Assembly: GCF_023517775.1 (NCBI RefSeq)
Contig: NZ_CP082904.1
Coordinates: forward strand, 310,001-374,000
DNA from: Mixta hanseatica
Lineage (GTDB): Bacteria; Pseudomonadota; Gammaproteobacteria; Enterobacterales; Enterobacteriaceae
Direction of reading: 5' to 3'
DNA: 64,000 nt
The translations under genes were made by a program, and so were the position numbers. Shown here piece after piece: positions 18,007 through 26,776 of this stretch; within the stretch, counting starts at the first letter, position 1, and every line of letters begins with the position of its first letter. Below the pieces are notes generated by a model. The model did not search any database. It worked only from the letters and a program-made list of their open reading frames with translations, and had not been told where the DNA came from.

Positions 18007-18451
18007 CGTAACCTTAGGCCGCCTGGCGTTTTAGCGTCGGGCTGGCTTTTCCCCTTGCTAAAATCTTATCCGTTAGCGTTATCCCCACCGCATTCCCTAC
18101 GTTCCGCGTCCTTCCCTTAAACAGCACCGTGATTGCCCAGGTTAATTTATTTTAGATTAGTTGAAAAGGTATTTAGCTTGCTGGCCTGAAAAGAAATAGT
18201 GATATCCAATAGGGCTTTTTAAGAGATAATCAGATCCAGAGCAACGTGCATTGACTATCTGCAACACCATTTATTTCTGTTAATTAATTAAAATGAGGAT
18301 TAGTGTGATTTATTTACCAATGAGGGTTGAAGGTTGTACTGGACGGGAAATTATATAATCATATACAACGTGATGACAGCGGTGTCCTGATAGAGAGACA
18401 TAACGTAATATTATAGCGTTAATAATAAAAGATTGCTGGAGCTTGAGACAA
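18007..18451. other. Spacer between glgP and the Tad regulator
   Basis: About 445 bases with no supported gene. The first part is GC-balanced, and from about 18140 it is AT-rich, marking the boundary of the appendage island. I see no convincing terminator with a T-run after glgP. An AT-rich patch around 18345-18370 (TTATATAATCATATA) may hold the promoter of the ToxR-like gene. Confidence 0.4.
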
Positions 18452-19066
18452 ATGGATGGGTTCTGTAATAACGTCATGGACAGTGACGAACTCAGTTTTA
18501 TTCTAAATGACGACATACAATTTTTGCCAGGGAAAAGATGTATTATCAATCCTTCAGGTACGGTTATTAGCCTTTCAGAGAATAGCTATCGCTTCTTATT
18601 ACTGCTCCTGAATGGCGAGACGGATAAGCAGAAGATCATTAATCAGGTATGGTATGAACAACGTGGCTCAGTAAGCGACAGCAGCTATTATGGGCAAATT
18701 TACATGTTGCGCAAAGCTTTTGACCTGGTGGGTTTATCCGGTTCGCTAATCAAAACCATCCCACGCAAGGGCGTAAAATATATGGGTAAGGTGGTAAAAG
18801 TAAAAGTCGATCCTGACCTGAACATTGAAATGGGCAATGCGCAATCGGTAGAGGGAGATCATGACCTACCGCTACTGCCACTTAAGATACATAATGAATT
18901 AAAGTTGGATAGTGTCACGGCGCAAAAAAAGGATAACAGCATCACACAGAATGAATGGTTTCACAGCAGGCGCTGGAAACTGCTTATCACTATTTTAGCG
19001 GTACTGGCGGTATGCTGGCTTACAACTTTAGTTGTAGCCATTATTTACCTGTTTTTTTTAAAGTAA
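18452..19066 (+). CDS. ToxR-like membrane-anchored transcription regulator
   Basis: A 204-residue protein with an N-terminal winged helix-turn-helix of the OmpR/ToxR type (residues about 20-110, including SLSENSYRFLLLLLNGETDK and LIKTIPRKGVKYMG) and a single C-terminal membrane segment (about 173-200, LLITILAVLAVCWLTTLVVA). There is almost no periplasmic part. ATG 18452 is chosen because a GGAG ribosome site at 18437 suits it better than the in-frame TTG at 18443. It stands immediately before flp and the Tad genes on the same strand and may control them, or the fimbrial operon downstream. The exact target is inference. Confidence 0.8.
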   Translation: MDGFCNNVMDSDELSFILNDDIQFLPGKRCIINPSGTVISLSENSYRFLLLLLNGETDKQKIINQVWYEQRGSVSDSSYYGQIYMLRKAFDLVGLSGSLIKTIPRKGVKYMGKVVKVKVDPDLNIEMGNAQSVEGDHDLPLLPLKIHNELKLDSVTAQKKDNSITQNEWFHSRRWKLLITILAVLAVCWLTTLVVAIIYLFFLK

Positions 19067-19210
19067 CGATACCTGTTTCTGTTTGATAGTTTTTGAGAAA
19101 TAACAGGGAGTCGTTGAGGACTTCAGCCAGATCTGACGCTTTAATTGCTGCGTCTCCCGCCGGCAGGCTGGTGAAAGACAATACCCTCTAAATTTTGTTA
19201 TGGAAAACAG

Positions 19211-19450
19211 ATGAACAATTTAATTATTAAATGCTACGTAATGACCCGTCTTCGTATAGCTGAGTTTGGTAAGGATCGACGTGGGGTGACCGCCATTGAA
19301 TACGCGCTAATTGCCGTGGCGATGGCAACGCTGCTGGCCGTGGTGCTGGGTAACCAGAACTCCGGTTTCCTCGGGGCGCTGAAAGAGACGTTTAATAAAA
19401 TTTCCCAGGCGATTAGCAGCGTCACCAGCAGCAAGACAACAGCCTCATAA
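19211..19450 (+). CDS. flp: Flp/Tad type IVb major pilin
   Basis: The 79-residue pilin precursor of a Tad pilus. It has the type IVb prepilin cleavage site with a following hydrophobic stretch: DRRG|VTAIEYALIAVAMATLLA, the glycine at about residue 26 preceding the cut and the glutamate at position 5 of the mature part. After processing by TadV it would polymerise in the inner membrane. A good terminator follows directly, so flp is expected to be transcribed more strongly than the rest. The assembly genes downstream are damaged. Confidence 0.93.
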   Translation: MNNLIIKCYVMTRLRIAEFGKDRRGVTAIEYALIAVAMATLLAVVLGNQNSGFLGALKETFNKISQAISSVTSSKTTAS

Positions 19451-19468
19451 TTTTTCACAGTTAATCTC

Positions 19469-19505
19469 ACTGCGAGAATATTTAACGGTATTCTCGCAGT
19501 TTTTA
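19469..19505 (+). terminator. Rho-independent terminator after flp
   Basis: A 12-bp perfect stem (ACTGCGAGAATA with TATTCTCGCAGT), an 8-base loop and five T's directly after. Textbook form. It probably limits read-through from the highly expressed pilin gene into the assembly genes. Confidence 0.93.
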
Positions 19506-19538
19506 TCTTTTCTGTCATCGGCTATAAGAGATACAAAC

Positions 19539-19972
19539 ATGCTTTGGCTGTTCGATGTTAATTTTATAATCATAACGCTTGTGCTGTTATATATATCCTG
19601 GCAGGACATCCTGTTAAGAGTGATCGCCCATCGCAGTCTGTTTTGCCTGTTTCTCTCCCTGCTTTCGTTATTATTTTCGGCTCACTGGCAGCTTAATTTT
19701 TTTGCAGCTGCAACCCTCTTTATTACCGGCTTCCTTCTTTTCGCGATTAACACTATTGGCGGCGGCGATGTCAAGCTGATGGCGCTGCTGGCTCTTTTTA
19801 CACCTGAAAAGATGTTTACTGATTTTTTATTGCTTACCGCCTTTATTGGCGGTGCAATAGTGATATTTAGTCTGTTTTTTTTCGACGCCAGATCCGTGAA
19901 CATGGAGTGCCCTACGGGGTGGCTATTTCTTTAGCCTTTATTTTTCTTCTTCCTTGTTATCATGATGCCTGA
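19539..19972 (+). pseudogene. tadV: Prepilin peptidase TadV/CpaA, frameshifted
   Basis: A24-family aspartic prepilin peptidase that would cut Flp and the pseudopilins. Both catalytic aspartates are present: Asp23 (SWQDILL) and Asp77 (GGGDVKLM). The reading frame breaks at a run of eight T's (19875-19882). As read, the protein ends after 131 residues at 19934 with an unrelated tail. One more T would give RRQIREHGVPYGVAISLAF, the expected family C terminus, ending at 19972 (144 residues). This is a real mutation, a phase-variable tract or a base-calling error. The lesion lies after the active site, so some activity cannot be excluded. Confidence 0.85.
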
Positions 19973-19993
19973 TAATTTGATTAGGATGATTGA

Positions 19994-20824
19994 ATGAATC
20001 ACAAAATGCTTTTTTTCCTGTCATTGTTCGTTATTGCTGTCGGAATTACCGGCATCGTTATGCAAAAAAAAGAGCCCGTTACGGATGATAACGTGCCGGC
20101 CGTTTATCACGGAGGAACAAAAAAAGTGATAGCAATAGCCGAAACGCTAAGAGAGATTAAACCACACCAAATTTTAAATTCCGGAGATTATCAAATAAGA
20201 ACCCTTGAAATTGATGAAGCAAGTCAGGATATTCGCGATATATCTTTATTAGGCACAAATAATCTTAACGGATATCTGGTTCTTAACCATTTGCCCGCCA
20301 ACAGTGCGATCCTGCCGGATAGGGTGGAAGCGCCGGGCAGTCAAACATTTGTCTTACACAGTTTAAAAGAAAATGAGATGCCTTACAGCTATCGGGTCAG
20401 GGCGCAAGATGAAAGCCTGCTAACCAGCTTAGCCGTTGGCGATGAAGTCACGCTTTATATCCGCCTGATTGAAAATGAAAAAGGGCAGATTATTAACACG
20501 GGATCCCTGTCGGAAACGAGCGCCGCGCCGAATAGCGCTAACTTAAACTATGCTATTAGCCGTATTTGCGGTCCCTTAAGCATTATTGAGATCAAAAAAG
20601 ATAAATATCAGGGTGAAAAGAGCGGTTATGAGCATGATGAAACGGTCGGCAGCATTGTTTTGCGCGCCAGCCGGGAGCAGCTTGCTGACCTACGCGTTGC
20701 GGAAAAGGCTGGAGAGATACTCTTATTCCCTACGGATAGCGAGAAAGAAGGCGATAAAAAACTCAGCATGAATGAGGTTCTAAAACAGTTCCGCGCTGTA
20801 AAACAATTAAGAGGTGACCAGTGA
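19994..20824 (+). CDS. rcpC: Tad pilus assembly protein RcpC/CpaB
   Basis: A 276-residue periplasmic component with one N-terminal membrane anchor (LFFLSLFVIAVGITGIV). It has an SAF-like segment (residues about 45-110, including GYLVLNHLPANSAILPDRV) and the CpaB family C-terminal domain. RcpC/CpaB links the inner-membrane machine to the secretin. The stop overlaps the start of the secretin gene. The frame is intact. Assignment rests on position and on the SAF-like pattern. Confidence 0.85.
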   Translation: MNHKMLFFLSLFVIAVGITGIVMQKKEPVTDDNVPAVYHGGTKKVIAIAETLREIKPHQILNSGDYQIRTLEIDEASQDIRDISLLGTNNLNGYLVLNHLPANSAILPDRVEAPGSQTFVLHSLKENEMPYSYRVRAQDESLLTSLAVGDEVTLYIRLIENEKGQIINTGSLSETSAAPNSANLNYAISRICGPLSIIEIKKDKYQGEKSGYEHDETVGSIVLRASREQLADLRVAEKAGEILLFPTDSEKEGDKKLSMNEVLKQFRAVKQLRGDQ

Positions 20825-22200
20825 ATTACTCTGCACACCTGCCCCGCTTTCTTTCAGGGAAACACACCGCTGTACGGTTATTGCTGGCGGCTGTCGGGCT
20901 ATTGCTGGCCTTTTACTGCCGGGCGCAGGAGATCTACATGGAGCCGGGCGAAACCCACGTCGTCAAGATACAGGATGAGATCGGCACGGTATTTATTTCC
21001 TCAGCCAAGGTGGCGGATTACGAACTTATCGGTGAGCACAGCGTCATGGTGTACGCCAAAGCTGCGGGGCGCGCCGATCTGCTGGCGTTTGATAACAGCG
21101 GCAATCAACTGGTTAAGGTCACGCTGGTTATCGATCCGCTACTGAGCGCAGTGCATAAACAGGTTTCCCAACTGGTGCCGGACAGTCAGGTATCGATTGT
21201 GAAGCTGGGCAAAAGCTATGTGATTAGCGGCACCGTCGCTAACGAAGAAGATCGTGAAAGAATTTATCAGATAGTGGGCGAGGGACTTGGCGCCAGCCAG
21301 ACGATGATCAATAAATCGGTAGCGGACCCAGGCAGCGTCGATGGCGGTGGTAGCCAGCAGAACGGCATCAGCTGGCTGAATGAGGTGAGCTATCAGAACG
21401 TAATCAATCAGCTGCAGCTGCCGGTCACTAATCAGGTCAACGTCAGGCTTTCCGTAGTAGAGGTGACAAAATCCTTTACCGATAATGTGGGAATTGACTG
21501 GGGTAACGCTGGCGGCCTGCCTGGCTCCTTTCACTTTGTGAAATTCAACGCTGATACGCTGAACAGTCTGGTTCACGCCATTAGCAATGATTCCGTGGCG
21601 CGCGTGTTAGCTGAGCCCAACCTGTCGGTTATTTCCGGCGAGACGGCGGAATTCCTGGTGGGCGGCGAGGTGCCGGTGATCTCCTCTTCTAACAACGGCA
21701 CCAGTGTGCAGTACAAAGATTTCGGTATCAAGCTCAATATCGGCGCACGGGTAAACAGCAATAAACGCATTCGCCTTACGCTGGGTGAAGAGGTCAGCAG
21801 CATTAATAGCACCTATAACACCAGCGCCGGGCAAAGTTTTCCTACTTTTCAAACGCGCCGGGCGCGTACCACGGTAGAACTGGCCGATGGCGAAAGTTTT
21901 CTGCTGGGCGGCCTGATCAGCAACAACGAGCGTGAAGAGCTTTCCCGTCTGCCCTTTATTGGCGACGTGCCCATTTTAGGCGCGCTATTCCGTAATGCGA
22001 AAACCGAGCGTACGCGCGGCGAGCTGATGGTGGTGGCGACCGTTAACCTGGTGAAGCCGATCGGCAGCGATAAGATAGTCATGCCGGATTTTCAGCGCAC
22101 CTCGACCTGGGCCCGCTTTCTTAACTTTGACGCTATCGATAATCAGCAATCGCGTCAGTTGGCACAGCAGTTTATTGAACAGGGAGGATTCATTAAATGA
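20821..22200 (+). CDS. rcpA: Tad secretin RcpA/CpaC
   Basis: The outer-membrane secretin through which the Flp pilus would pass. The 459-residue product starts with GTG overlapping the rcpC stop, has a signal peptide (cut near CRAQE), an N-terminal pilus-assembly domain (MEPGETHVVKIQDEIGTVFI), a BON-like middle segment, and a C-terminal secretin domain (VRLSVVEVTKSFTDNVGIDW, LAEPNLSVISGETAEFLVGG, LLGGLISNNEREELSRLPFI). The gene is intact and is followed by an ATGA overlap with the next gene. Confidence 0.93.
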   Translation: MNYSAHLPRFLSGKHTAVRLLLAAVGLLLAFYCRAQEIYMEPGETHVVKIQDEIGTVFISSAKVADYELIGEHSVMVYAKAAGRADLLAFDNSGNQLVKVTLVIDPLLSAVHKQVSQLVPDSQVSIVKLGKSYVISGTVANEEDRERIYQIVGEGLGASQTMINKSVADPGSVDGGGSQQNGISWLNEVSYQNVINQLQLPVTNQVNVRLSVVEVTKSFTDNVGIDWGNAGGLPGSFHFVKFNADTLNSLVHAISNDSVARVLAEPNLSVISGETAEFLVGGEVPVISSSNNGTSVQYKDFGIKLNIGARVNSNKRIRLTLGEEVSSINSTYNTSAGQSFPTFQTRRARTTVELADGESFLLGGLISNNEREELSRLPFIGDVPILGALFRNAKTERTRGELMVVATVNLVKPIGSDKIVMPDFQRTSTWARFLNFDAIDNQQSRQLAQQFIEQGGFIK

Positions 22201-22724
22201 AGAGGCCGCGTTGTCTGTTAATAAGGCTTTGTTGTTTGGGGGCGCTGTTGCCGCTGGCTGCACAGGCGGCAAACAACCCGCCGGCAATGAAAGAGCAGCG
22301 GTTGGCGTTCAGCCTGCAGGAGCGCACAGAAATAGAGCGGGTTGCCGGAAAAATAGTGGCGCAGGCGGGGCCTGAATTTTCCGGCTATATCCAGCTGGCA
22401 TGGTTTGACGAGGTCGGCTCTCCAGACGTGCGGCGGCTGCGACAGCAACTGATGCGCAGCGGCATTTCAGCGCAGCAAATCATGCTCATTCAGGAGAGCG
22501 GCGCGGTCCCTCAGCCAGATACTGGACTGCAGGTCCGGATTAAACAACCAGCCCATCAACCGGATACCGGGCCGCAGGTAGACCGCCAATCATCGGCGAG
22601 CGGCTCATCGCCTTGTCGTTACGCCACGCAAAACTATCGTTTCAACCTTTACGATGAGCAGGGATGCGCATTGTATAGCATGCTCAACTCCTCGCTTATC
22701 CATTTTCATAGAAACAGTGATTAA
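22197..22724 (+). CDS. RcpB-like Tad periplasmic protein
   Basis: A 175-residue protein with a signal peptide (LLIRLCCLGALLPLAAQA). The segment FSGYIQLAWFDEVGSPDVRR is followed by a proline- and glutamine-rich stretch and a C-terminal part with two cysteines. It overlaps rcpA by four bases. It occupies the rcpB position in the classic order rcpC-rcpA-rcpB-tadZ, where RcpB/CpaD is a secretin-associated outer-membrane factor. Direct sequence similarity is not obvious to me, so the name follows from position. Confidence 0.65.
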   Translation: MKRPRCLLIRLCCLGALLPLAAQAANNPPAMKEQRLAFSLQERTEIERVAGKIVAQAGPEFSGYIQLAWFDEVGSPDVRRLRQQLMRSGISAQQIMLIQESGAVPQPDTGLQVRIKQPAHQPDTGPQVDRQSSASGSSPCRYATQNYRFNLYDEQGCALYSMLNSSLIHFHRNSD

Positions 22725-22736
22725 GGAACGGTGCAG

Positions 22737-23843
22737 ATGCTGTTATTCCCGCACAAGGAAGAAAAAGCCTCTTTTAAAGAGATGACTTTTTACGTGCTCT
22801 CTGCCCGTGAAGCAGTTAATGAGCAGCTCAGTCAGCTATTGCGGCTGGCCGGATTTAATCAGATTGAAAAAGTGCAGCAGGCGCTGGGGCAGGTACGTAA
22901 TTTAACGCTCTCGCCCGGGGCCTGGGGCCTGATTATTGATATTGGCGATCGGACGCAGGTTGAGGAAATGGTGCCGGCGATTCAGGCGCTGGTGCCCCGT
23001 AATCTCTGGTGCTGCGTAACCGGCGACAGTGATTCGATCACGTTGGCCCAAAGATTCGCCCGCCATGGAATCGCTTACTTTTATCTTAACGCGCAAAGCG
23101 ACGAGATGATGCAGGCGGCTGCTAACGGGGCTACCGCTAAGGTTCGGCGCCGGGCGGTCAGCGTTAGCGTGCTGGGCTGTAAAGGCGGGATAGGTAATAC
23201 CACGCTGGCCTGGAAACTGGCCAATCGGCTGGTGCAGCAGCGACAGATGCCGACCCTGTTTATTCAGGGACGAGCCGGCTCACGCGATCTCGATCTGGTG
23301 ATTGGCAAAAAAGTAAGCCGTCATACCGTGGCGGTCAATAAACACCTGGACGCGATGAGTTGGGAAGAAATGCCGTTACCGTCGCTTGAGCATGAAAACT
23401 TCGAAAAATATAACTTCGTGGTGTTTGAGGAGTCGATCAACGCGGCGGATAAAGAACAGATGCGTCAAATAGTTGAACGCACCTCCTGCCTGATCTTGAT
23501 AATGGATCGCTCTATGTCGTCAGTGCGCACAGTATGCAGCCTGACAGAGATCATCGACGCGATCAACCGTTCACATCCTACGCCCCGGCGCTTTCTGCTG
23601 TGCCTGAATGACAGCCGTCCGATCACCAGCGATATGCTCAACCTGGATGATCTACAGGCGTTGTTGGGCCGTCAGCTGGATGTGATTTTCCCTTACCACA
23701 ACGCGCGGGCTTCCTCTTATTTCCCCTCGCTGCGGCGTCAGCGTTCGCCGATGGCCGTGCTGACGCAGAAAGTATTAGGCGAATCGACACCGGCTGAAAA
23801 ATCCCTGCTGCAAAGGCTGACGGAAAAAAGAGAGGAGGGCTAA
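22737..23843 (+). CDS. tadZ: Tad localisation ATPase TadZ/CpaE
   Basis: A MinD/ParA-like ATPase that places the Tad machine at the cell pole. The N-terminal third resembles a receiver-like domain and the C-terminal part carries a deviant Walker A motif (LGCKGGIGNTTLAWKL) with a GNTT ending instead of GKTT. ATG 22737 is preferred (368 residues), since AAGGA lies 9 bases before it. A GTG at 22731 is in frame. It ends one base before tadA. The frame is intact. Confidence 0.87.
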   Translation: MLLFPHKEEKASFKEMTFYVLSAREAVNEQLSQLLRLAGFNQIEKVQQALGQVRNLTLSPGAWGLIIDIGDRTQVEEMVPAIQALVPRNLWCCVTGDSDSITLAQRFARHGIAYFYLNAQSDEMMQAAANGATAKVRRRAVSVSVLGCKGGIGNTTLAWKLANRLVQQRQMPTLFIQGRAGSRDLDLVIGKKVSRHTVAVNKHLDAMSWEEMPLPSLEHENFEKYNFVVFEESINAADKEQMRQIVERTSCLILIMDRSMSSVRTVCSLTEIIDAINRSHPTPRRFLLCLNDSRPITSDMLNLDDLQALLGRQLDVIFPYHNARASSYFPSLRRQRSPMAVLTQKVLGESTPAEKSLLQRLTEKREEG

Positions 23844-24538
23844 ATGGAAATTAGCATTGAGCTACAGGAAGCGCTACGCGACGGCGTGCTGAAAAACATT
23901 GAAATAGCCAAAGTCGAACATCTGATCGCCGATCGAGCCGAGCTGCTGCGAGAGATGAATCGGCTACTGGAAAGCGTTATCGAGCAGCAGGATATCTATT
24001 TGGATAGCCGATCGCGGCACCTGATGGCGGAAATGATGACGGACGAGCTTATGGGGCTGGGGCCGCTGCGTCCGCTAATGGAGGATGCTACCGTAAGCGA
24101 TATCCTGGTAAATGGACCGAACCAGATATATGTCGAACGCTTCGGCAAGCTGGAGCTGACCGGCTGCCGCTTTATTAATAACGCTCAGCTGACCGATATC
24201 GCCAAACGTCTTGTGCAGCGAGTGGGGCGGCGGCTGGATGAAGGGCAGCCGCTGGTTGATGCCCGCCTGTCGGACGGCAGCCGCCTTAATGTGGCGATAC
24301 CGCCCATCACGCTGGATGGCACGTCGATCTCTATTCGTAAATTCGGCAAAAGCAATCTCGAACTGGCGGATTTAGTACGGCTGGGGGCGATCAGCAGTCA
24401 GATGGCTAACTTTATGATTATCGCCGCCCGCTGTCGGCTGAATATTATTATTTCCGGCGGCACCGGCTCCGGGAAAACCACGCTATTGAATGCATTATCG
24501 AAATATATCGATCCCAGCGAGCGCATTATTACCATGGA
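23844..24538 (+). pseudogene. tadA: Tad secretion ATPase TadA/CpaF, truncated by IS1
   Basis: The N-terminal 231 codons of the pilus-powering ATPase. They include the N-terminal domain (ELMGLGPLRPLMEDATVSDI) and the Walker A motif (ISGGTGSGKTTLLNALS). The sequence stops at ERIITME, where IS1 begins; translation would run a few codons into IS1 and stop at 24560. The Asp box, Walker B and His box, essential in the GspE/TadA family, are missing. Intact family members are about 420-480 residues. Without this ATPase no pilus can be assembled. Confidence 0.95.
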
Positions 24539-24561
24539 GGTGATGCTGCCAACTTACTGAT
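24539..24561 (+). repeat. IS1 left inverted repeat
   Basis: The 23-base terminal repeat, an imperfect complement (18 of 23) of 25284-25306. It also overlaps the element's promoter, as in other IS1 copies. Confidence 0.9.
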
Positions 24562-24593
24562 TTAGTGTATGATGGTGTTTTTGAGGTGCTCCA

Positions 24594-24869
24594 GTGGCTT
24601 CTGTTTCTATCAGCTGTCCCTCCTGTTCAGCTACTGACGGGGTGGTGCGTAACGGCAAAAGCACCGCCGGACATCAGCGCTATCTCTGCTCTCACTGCCG
24701 TAAAACATGGCAACTGCAGTTCACTTACACCGCTTCTCAACCCGGTACGCACCAGAAAATCATTGATATGGCCATGAATGGCGTTGGATGCCGGGCAACT
24801 GCCCGCATTATGGGCGTTGGCCTCAACACGATTTTACGTCACTTAAAAAACTCAGGCCGCAGTCGGTAA
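24594..24869 (+). CDS. insA: IS1 protein InsA
   Basis: A 91-residue DNA-binding protein of IS1 that represses the element and competes with the transposase. It shows the zinc-binding cysteines ([11 protein letters not shown] and CSHCRKTW) and a helix-turn-helix ([19 protein letters not shown]). Near its end lies the A6C slippery run (24845-24851) where a -1 ribosomal frameshift joins it to InsB' to make the transposase. Confidence 0.97.
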
Positions 24870-25291
24870 CCTCGCGCATACAGCCGGGCAGTGACGTCAT
24901 CGTCTGCGCGGAAATGGACGAACAGTGGGGCTATGTCGGGGCTAAATCGCGCCAGCGCTGGCTGTTTTACGCGTATGACAGGCTCCGGAAGACGGTTGTT
25001 GCGCACGTATTCGGTGAACGCACTATGGCGACGCTGGGGCGTCTTATGAGCCTGCTGTCACCCTTTGACGTGGTGATATGGATGACGGATGGCTGGCCGC
25101 TGTATGAATCCCGCCTGAAGGGAAAGCTGCACGTAATCAGCAAGCGATATACGCAGCGAATTGAGCGGCATAACCTGAATCTGAGGCAGCACCTGGCACG
25201 GCTGGGACGGAAGTCGCTGTCGTTCTCAAAATCGGTGGAGCTGCATGACAAAGTCATCGGGCATTATCTGAACATAAAACACTATCAATAA
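24788..25291 (+). CDS. insB: IS1 protein InsB (transposase part)
   Basis: The 167-codon frame that overlaps insA. The transposase is made as an InsA-InsB' fusion by -1 frameshifting at the A6C run. The DDE-type catalytic domain is visible from [20 protein letters not shown] to [11 protein letters not shown] and [15 protein letters not shown]. The frame is complete, so this copy could be active. The ATG at 24788 is the annotated start in other IS1 copies, but independent translation is doubtful. Confidence 0.95.
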
Positions 25292-25306
25292 GTTGGAGTC
25301 ATTACC
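25284..25306 (-). repeat. IS1 right inverted repeat
   Basis: The 23-base end of IS1, reverse complement starting GGTAATGACTCCAACTTATT. Partner of 24539-24561. Confidence 0.9.
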
Positions 25307-25546
25307 GAAATCCGCATGTTTTGCGCCACGCTGCAACAAAGCGTGCATTACGGCACCTCGCTGTATAACAGCCTGATGGAATTATCAAAGGATATTCGGG
25401 AATTACAGCTGCTGGAGGCAGAAGAAAGGATTGGCAAGCTTTCTGCCAAAATGAGCGTGCCGTTAATCATTTTTATTATGTTCCCCATTACGGTGTTAAT
25501 TGCCGCGCCAGGCATTTTAAGGGTAATGAAAAATGCGCTTTTTTAA
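25307..25546 (+). pseudogene. tadC: Tad inner-membrane protein TadC, C-terminal remnant
   Basis: Open from the IS1 border (E-I-R-M-F-C-A-T-L) for 79 codons to a stop at 25546. It has the C-terminal features of TadC (GspF-like platform protein): the VHYGTSLYNSLMELSKDIRE helix, EAEERIGKLSAKMSVPL and a last membrane segment IIFIMFPITVLIAAPGILRV. The N-terminal three quarters are missing (family about 280-310 residues). It has no credible start of its own. Together with the truncated tadA on the other side of IS1, it defines the deletion. Confidence 0.9.
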
Positions 25547-26270
25547 TCGATATTTCCTGCCGATCGTCGGCGCGTTCTTGTTATCAGCATGCGCCGGTGG
25601 GCCGTTGAAAAATAATCAGGCGGAACATTATCAGGAAGATATTTTACTCAAGGCGAATAATCACAGCGGCCTGATTGCGCTGTATCGTAACCAGCTTAAG
25701 CATAAGGAAGATCCTCAGGTCAGATTAAAGCTGGCGCAATACTATTACCAGGTCGGGGATTATCAAACATCGCTTAATACTTTGCTGGCGCTCAATAACA
25801 AAACGGACCGGCAGATAGCTCTTTTACGGGCAAAAAACGCGATTGCGTTGGAGAATTATGCTCAGGCCCTGCAAGTCACGGACGCCATGATGCTGCGCGA
25901 ACCGAACGATGCTGAGGCATGGAACCTGCGCGGTATCGCGCTGGCGCTTTCCGGCAAGCGGGAGGAAGGTCAGAGGGCCATCGAGTACGCGCGCGCGCTG
26001 TTTATCGCCGACGAGATCGCGCTGAATAATCTGGCGGCCATCGCTATGCTGGATCAACGCTACCAGCACGTGGTGGAACTGCTTCTGCCGCAGTATCTGT
26101 ACGGCAAAAAGCAGACACGCTTGCTGCATAATCTGGTGCTGTCGCTGGTTAAGGTGGGCGATCGTCGTTCCGCGCGCAACATTATTGAAAGCGAGAATTT
26201 ATCCGATCGGCCGGATGCATTGATCGATGCGCTGGCGCAGGTTGCGCCTGACGTAAAGGAGAAAGTCTGA
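25533..26270 (+). CDS. tadD: Tad pilus TPR lipoprotein TadD
   Basis: A 245-residue outer-membrane pilotin-like protein with a lipobox signal peptide (FLLSACAGG, Cys at about residue 20). TPR-type helix pairs follow (QVRLKLAQYYYQVGDYQTSL, AEAWNLRGIALALSGKREEG). ATG 25533 overlaps the end of tadC by 14 bases and its stop overlaps the tadE start by one base. The frame is intact. Confidence 0.88.
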   Translation: MRFFNRYFLPIVGAFLLSACAGGPLKNNQAEHYQEDILLKANNHSGLIALYRNQLKHKEDPQVRLKLAQYYYQVGDYQTSLNTLLALNNKTDRQIALLRAKNAIALENYAQALQVTDAMMLREPNDAEAWNLRGIALALSGKREEGQRAIEYARALFIADEIALNNLAAIAMLDQRYQHVVELLLPQYLYGKKQTRLLHNLVLSLVKVGDRRSARNIIESENLSDRPDALIDALAQVAPDVKEKV

Positions 26271-26776
26271 TGGCAAAGCAACAAGGAAAATGGCGTTCAG
26301 GATCGCTGTCCTGCCAGCGCGGCGCGGTGACGGTTGAATTTGCGTTTACGGTAATGATTTTTTTAATGTTGGTACTGTTTGTCGCAGAAATGTCGCGGCT
26401 GGCCTACGTTTCTTCGGTGATTGATCTGGCGGTATCCGAGGCGGCTAAAGAGGCGAAAAACAGCTCGGCAGGTCAAAATGGCGACTACTGCCGTCGCTTT
26501 GAAAAAAGGCTGTTTGAGCAGGGCGGCAGCCTGTGGGCTTTTCTTACCCGGAAGGATGCCGTCACCCTCCATATCGCCTATGCCGCGTCGCTTGACGACA
26601 TGATCAAGCACGGCGGCAGTACGGGCGATTATCGTTCCCGACCTCTGGCGCGCTATCAGCTGCAATACCGCTACCATCCGATGTTTTTTCTGCTTCCTGA
26701 TATCTGGGCCAATAACTTTTTGAACCGGGAGGTGATTTTTGTTCAGGAATTTGAACGTTCTAAATTTATACACTGA
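26270..26776 (+). CDS. tadE: Tad pseudopilin TadE
   Basis: A 168-residue TadE-family pseudopilin with the N-terminal processing site and hydrophobic segment CQRG|AVTVEFAFTVMIFLMLVL. It would be cut by TadV and serve in pilus initiation. Its 3' end overlaps the start of tadF by 38 bases. The frame is intact. Confidence 0.87.
   Translation: MAKQQGKWRSGSLSCQRGAVTVEFAFTVMIFLMLVLFVAEMSRLAYVSSVIDLAVSEAAKEAKNSSAGQNGDYCRRFEKRLFEQGGSLWAFLTRKDAVTLHIAYAASLDDMIKHGGSTGDYRSRPLARYQLQYRYHPMFFLLPDIWANNFLNREVIFVQEFERSKFIH

Larger units (their letters stand above)
24539..25306 (+). mobile_element. IS1 insertion sequence (768 bp)
   Basis: The element starts GGTGATGCTGCCAACTTACT and ends GTTGGAGTCATTACC, giving exactly 768 bases, the length of IS1. 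The terminal inverted repeats of 23 bases match at 18 positions. insA and insB are both open. No 8-9 base target duplication flanks it: the left flank reads TACCATGGA and the right flank GAAATCCGC. The two sides belong to different tad genes, so the element lies on a deletion junction. IS1 is well known for making such adjacent deletions. Confidence 0.97.
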
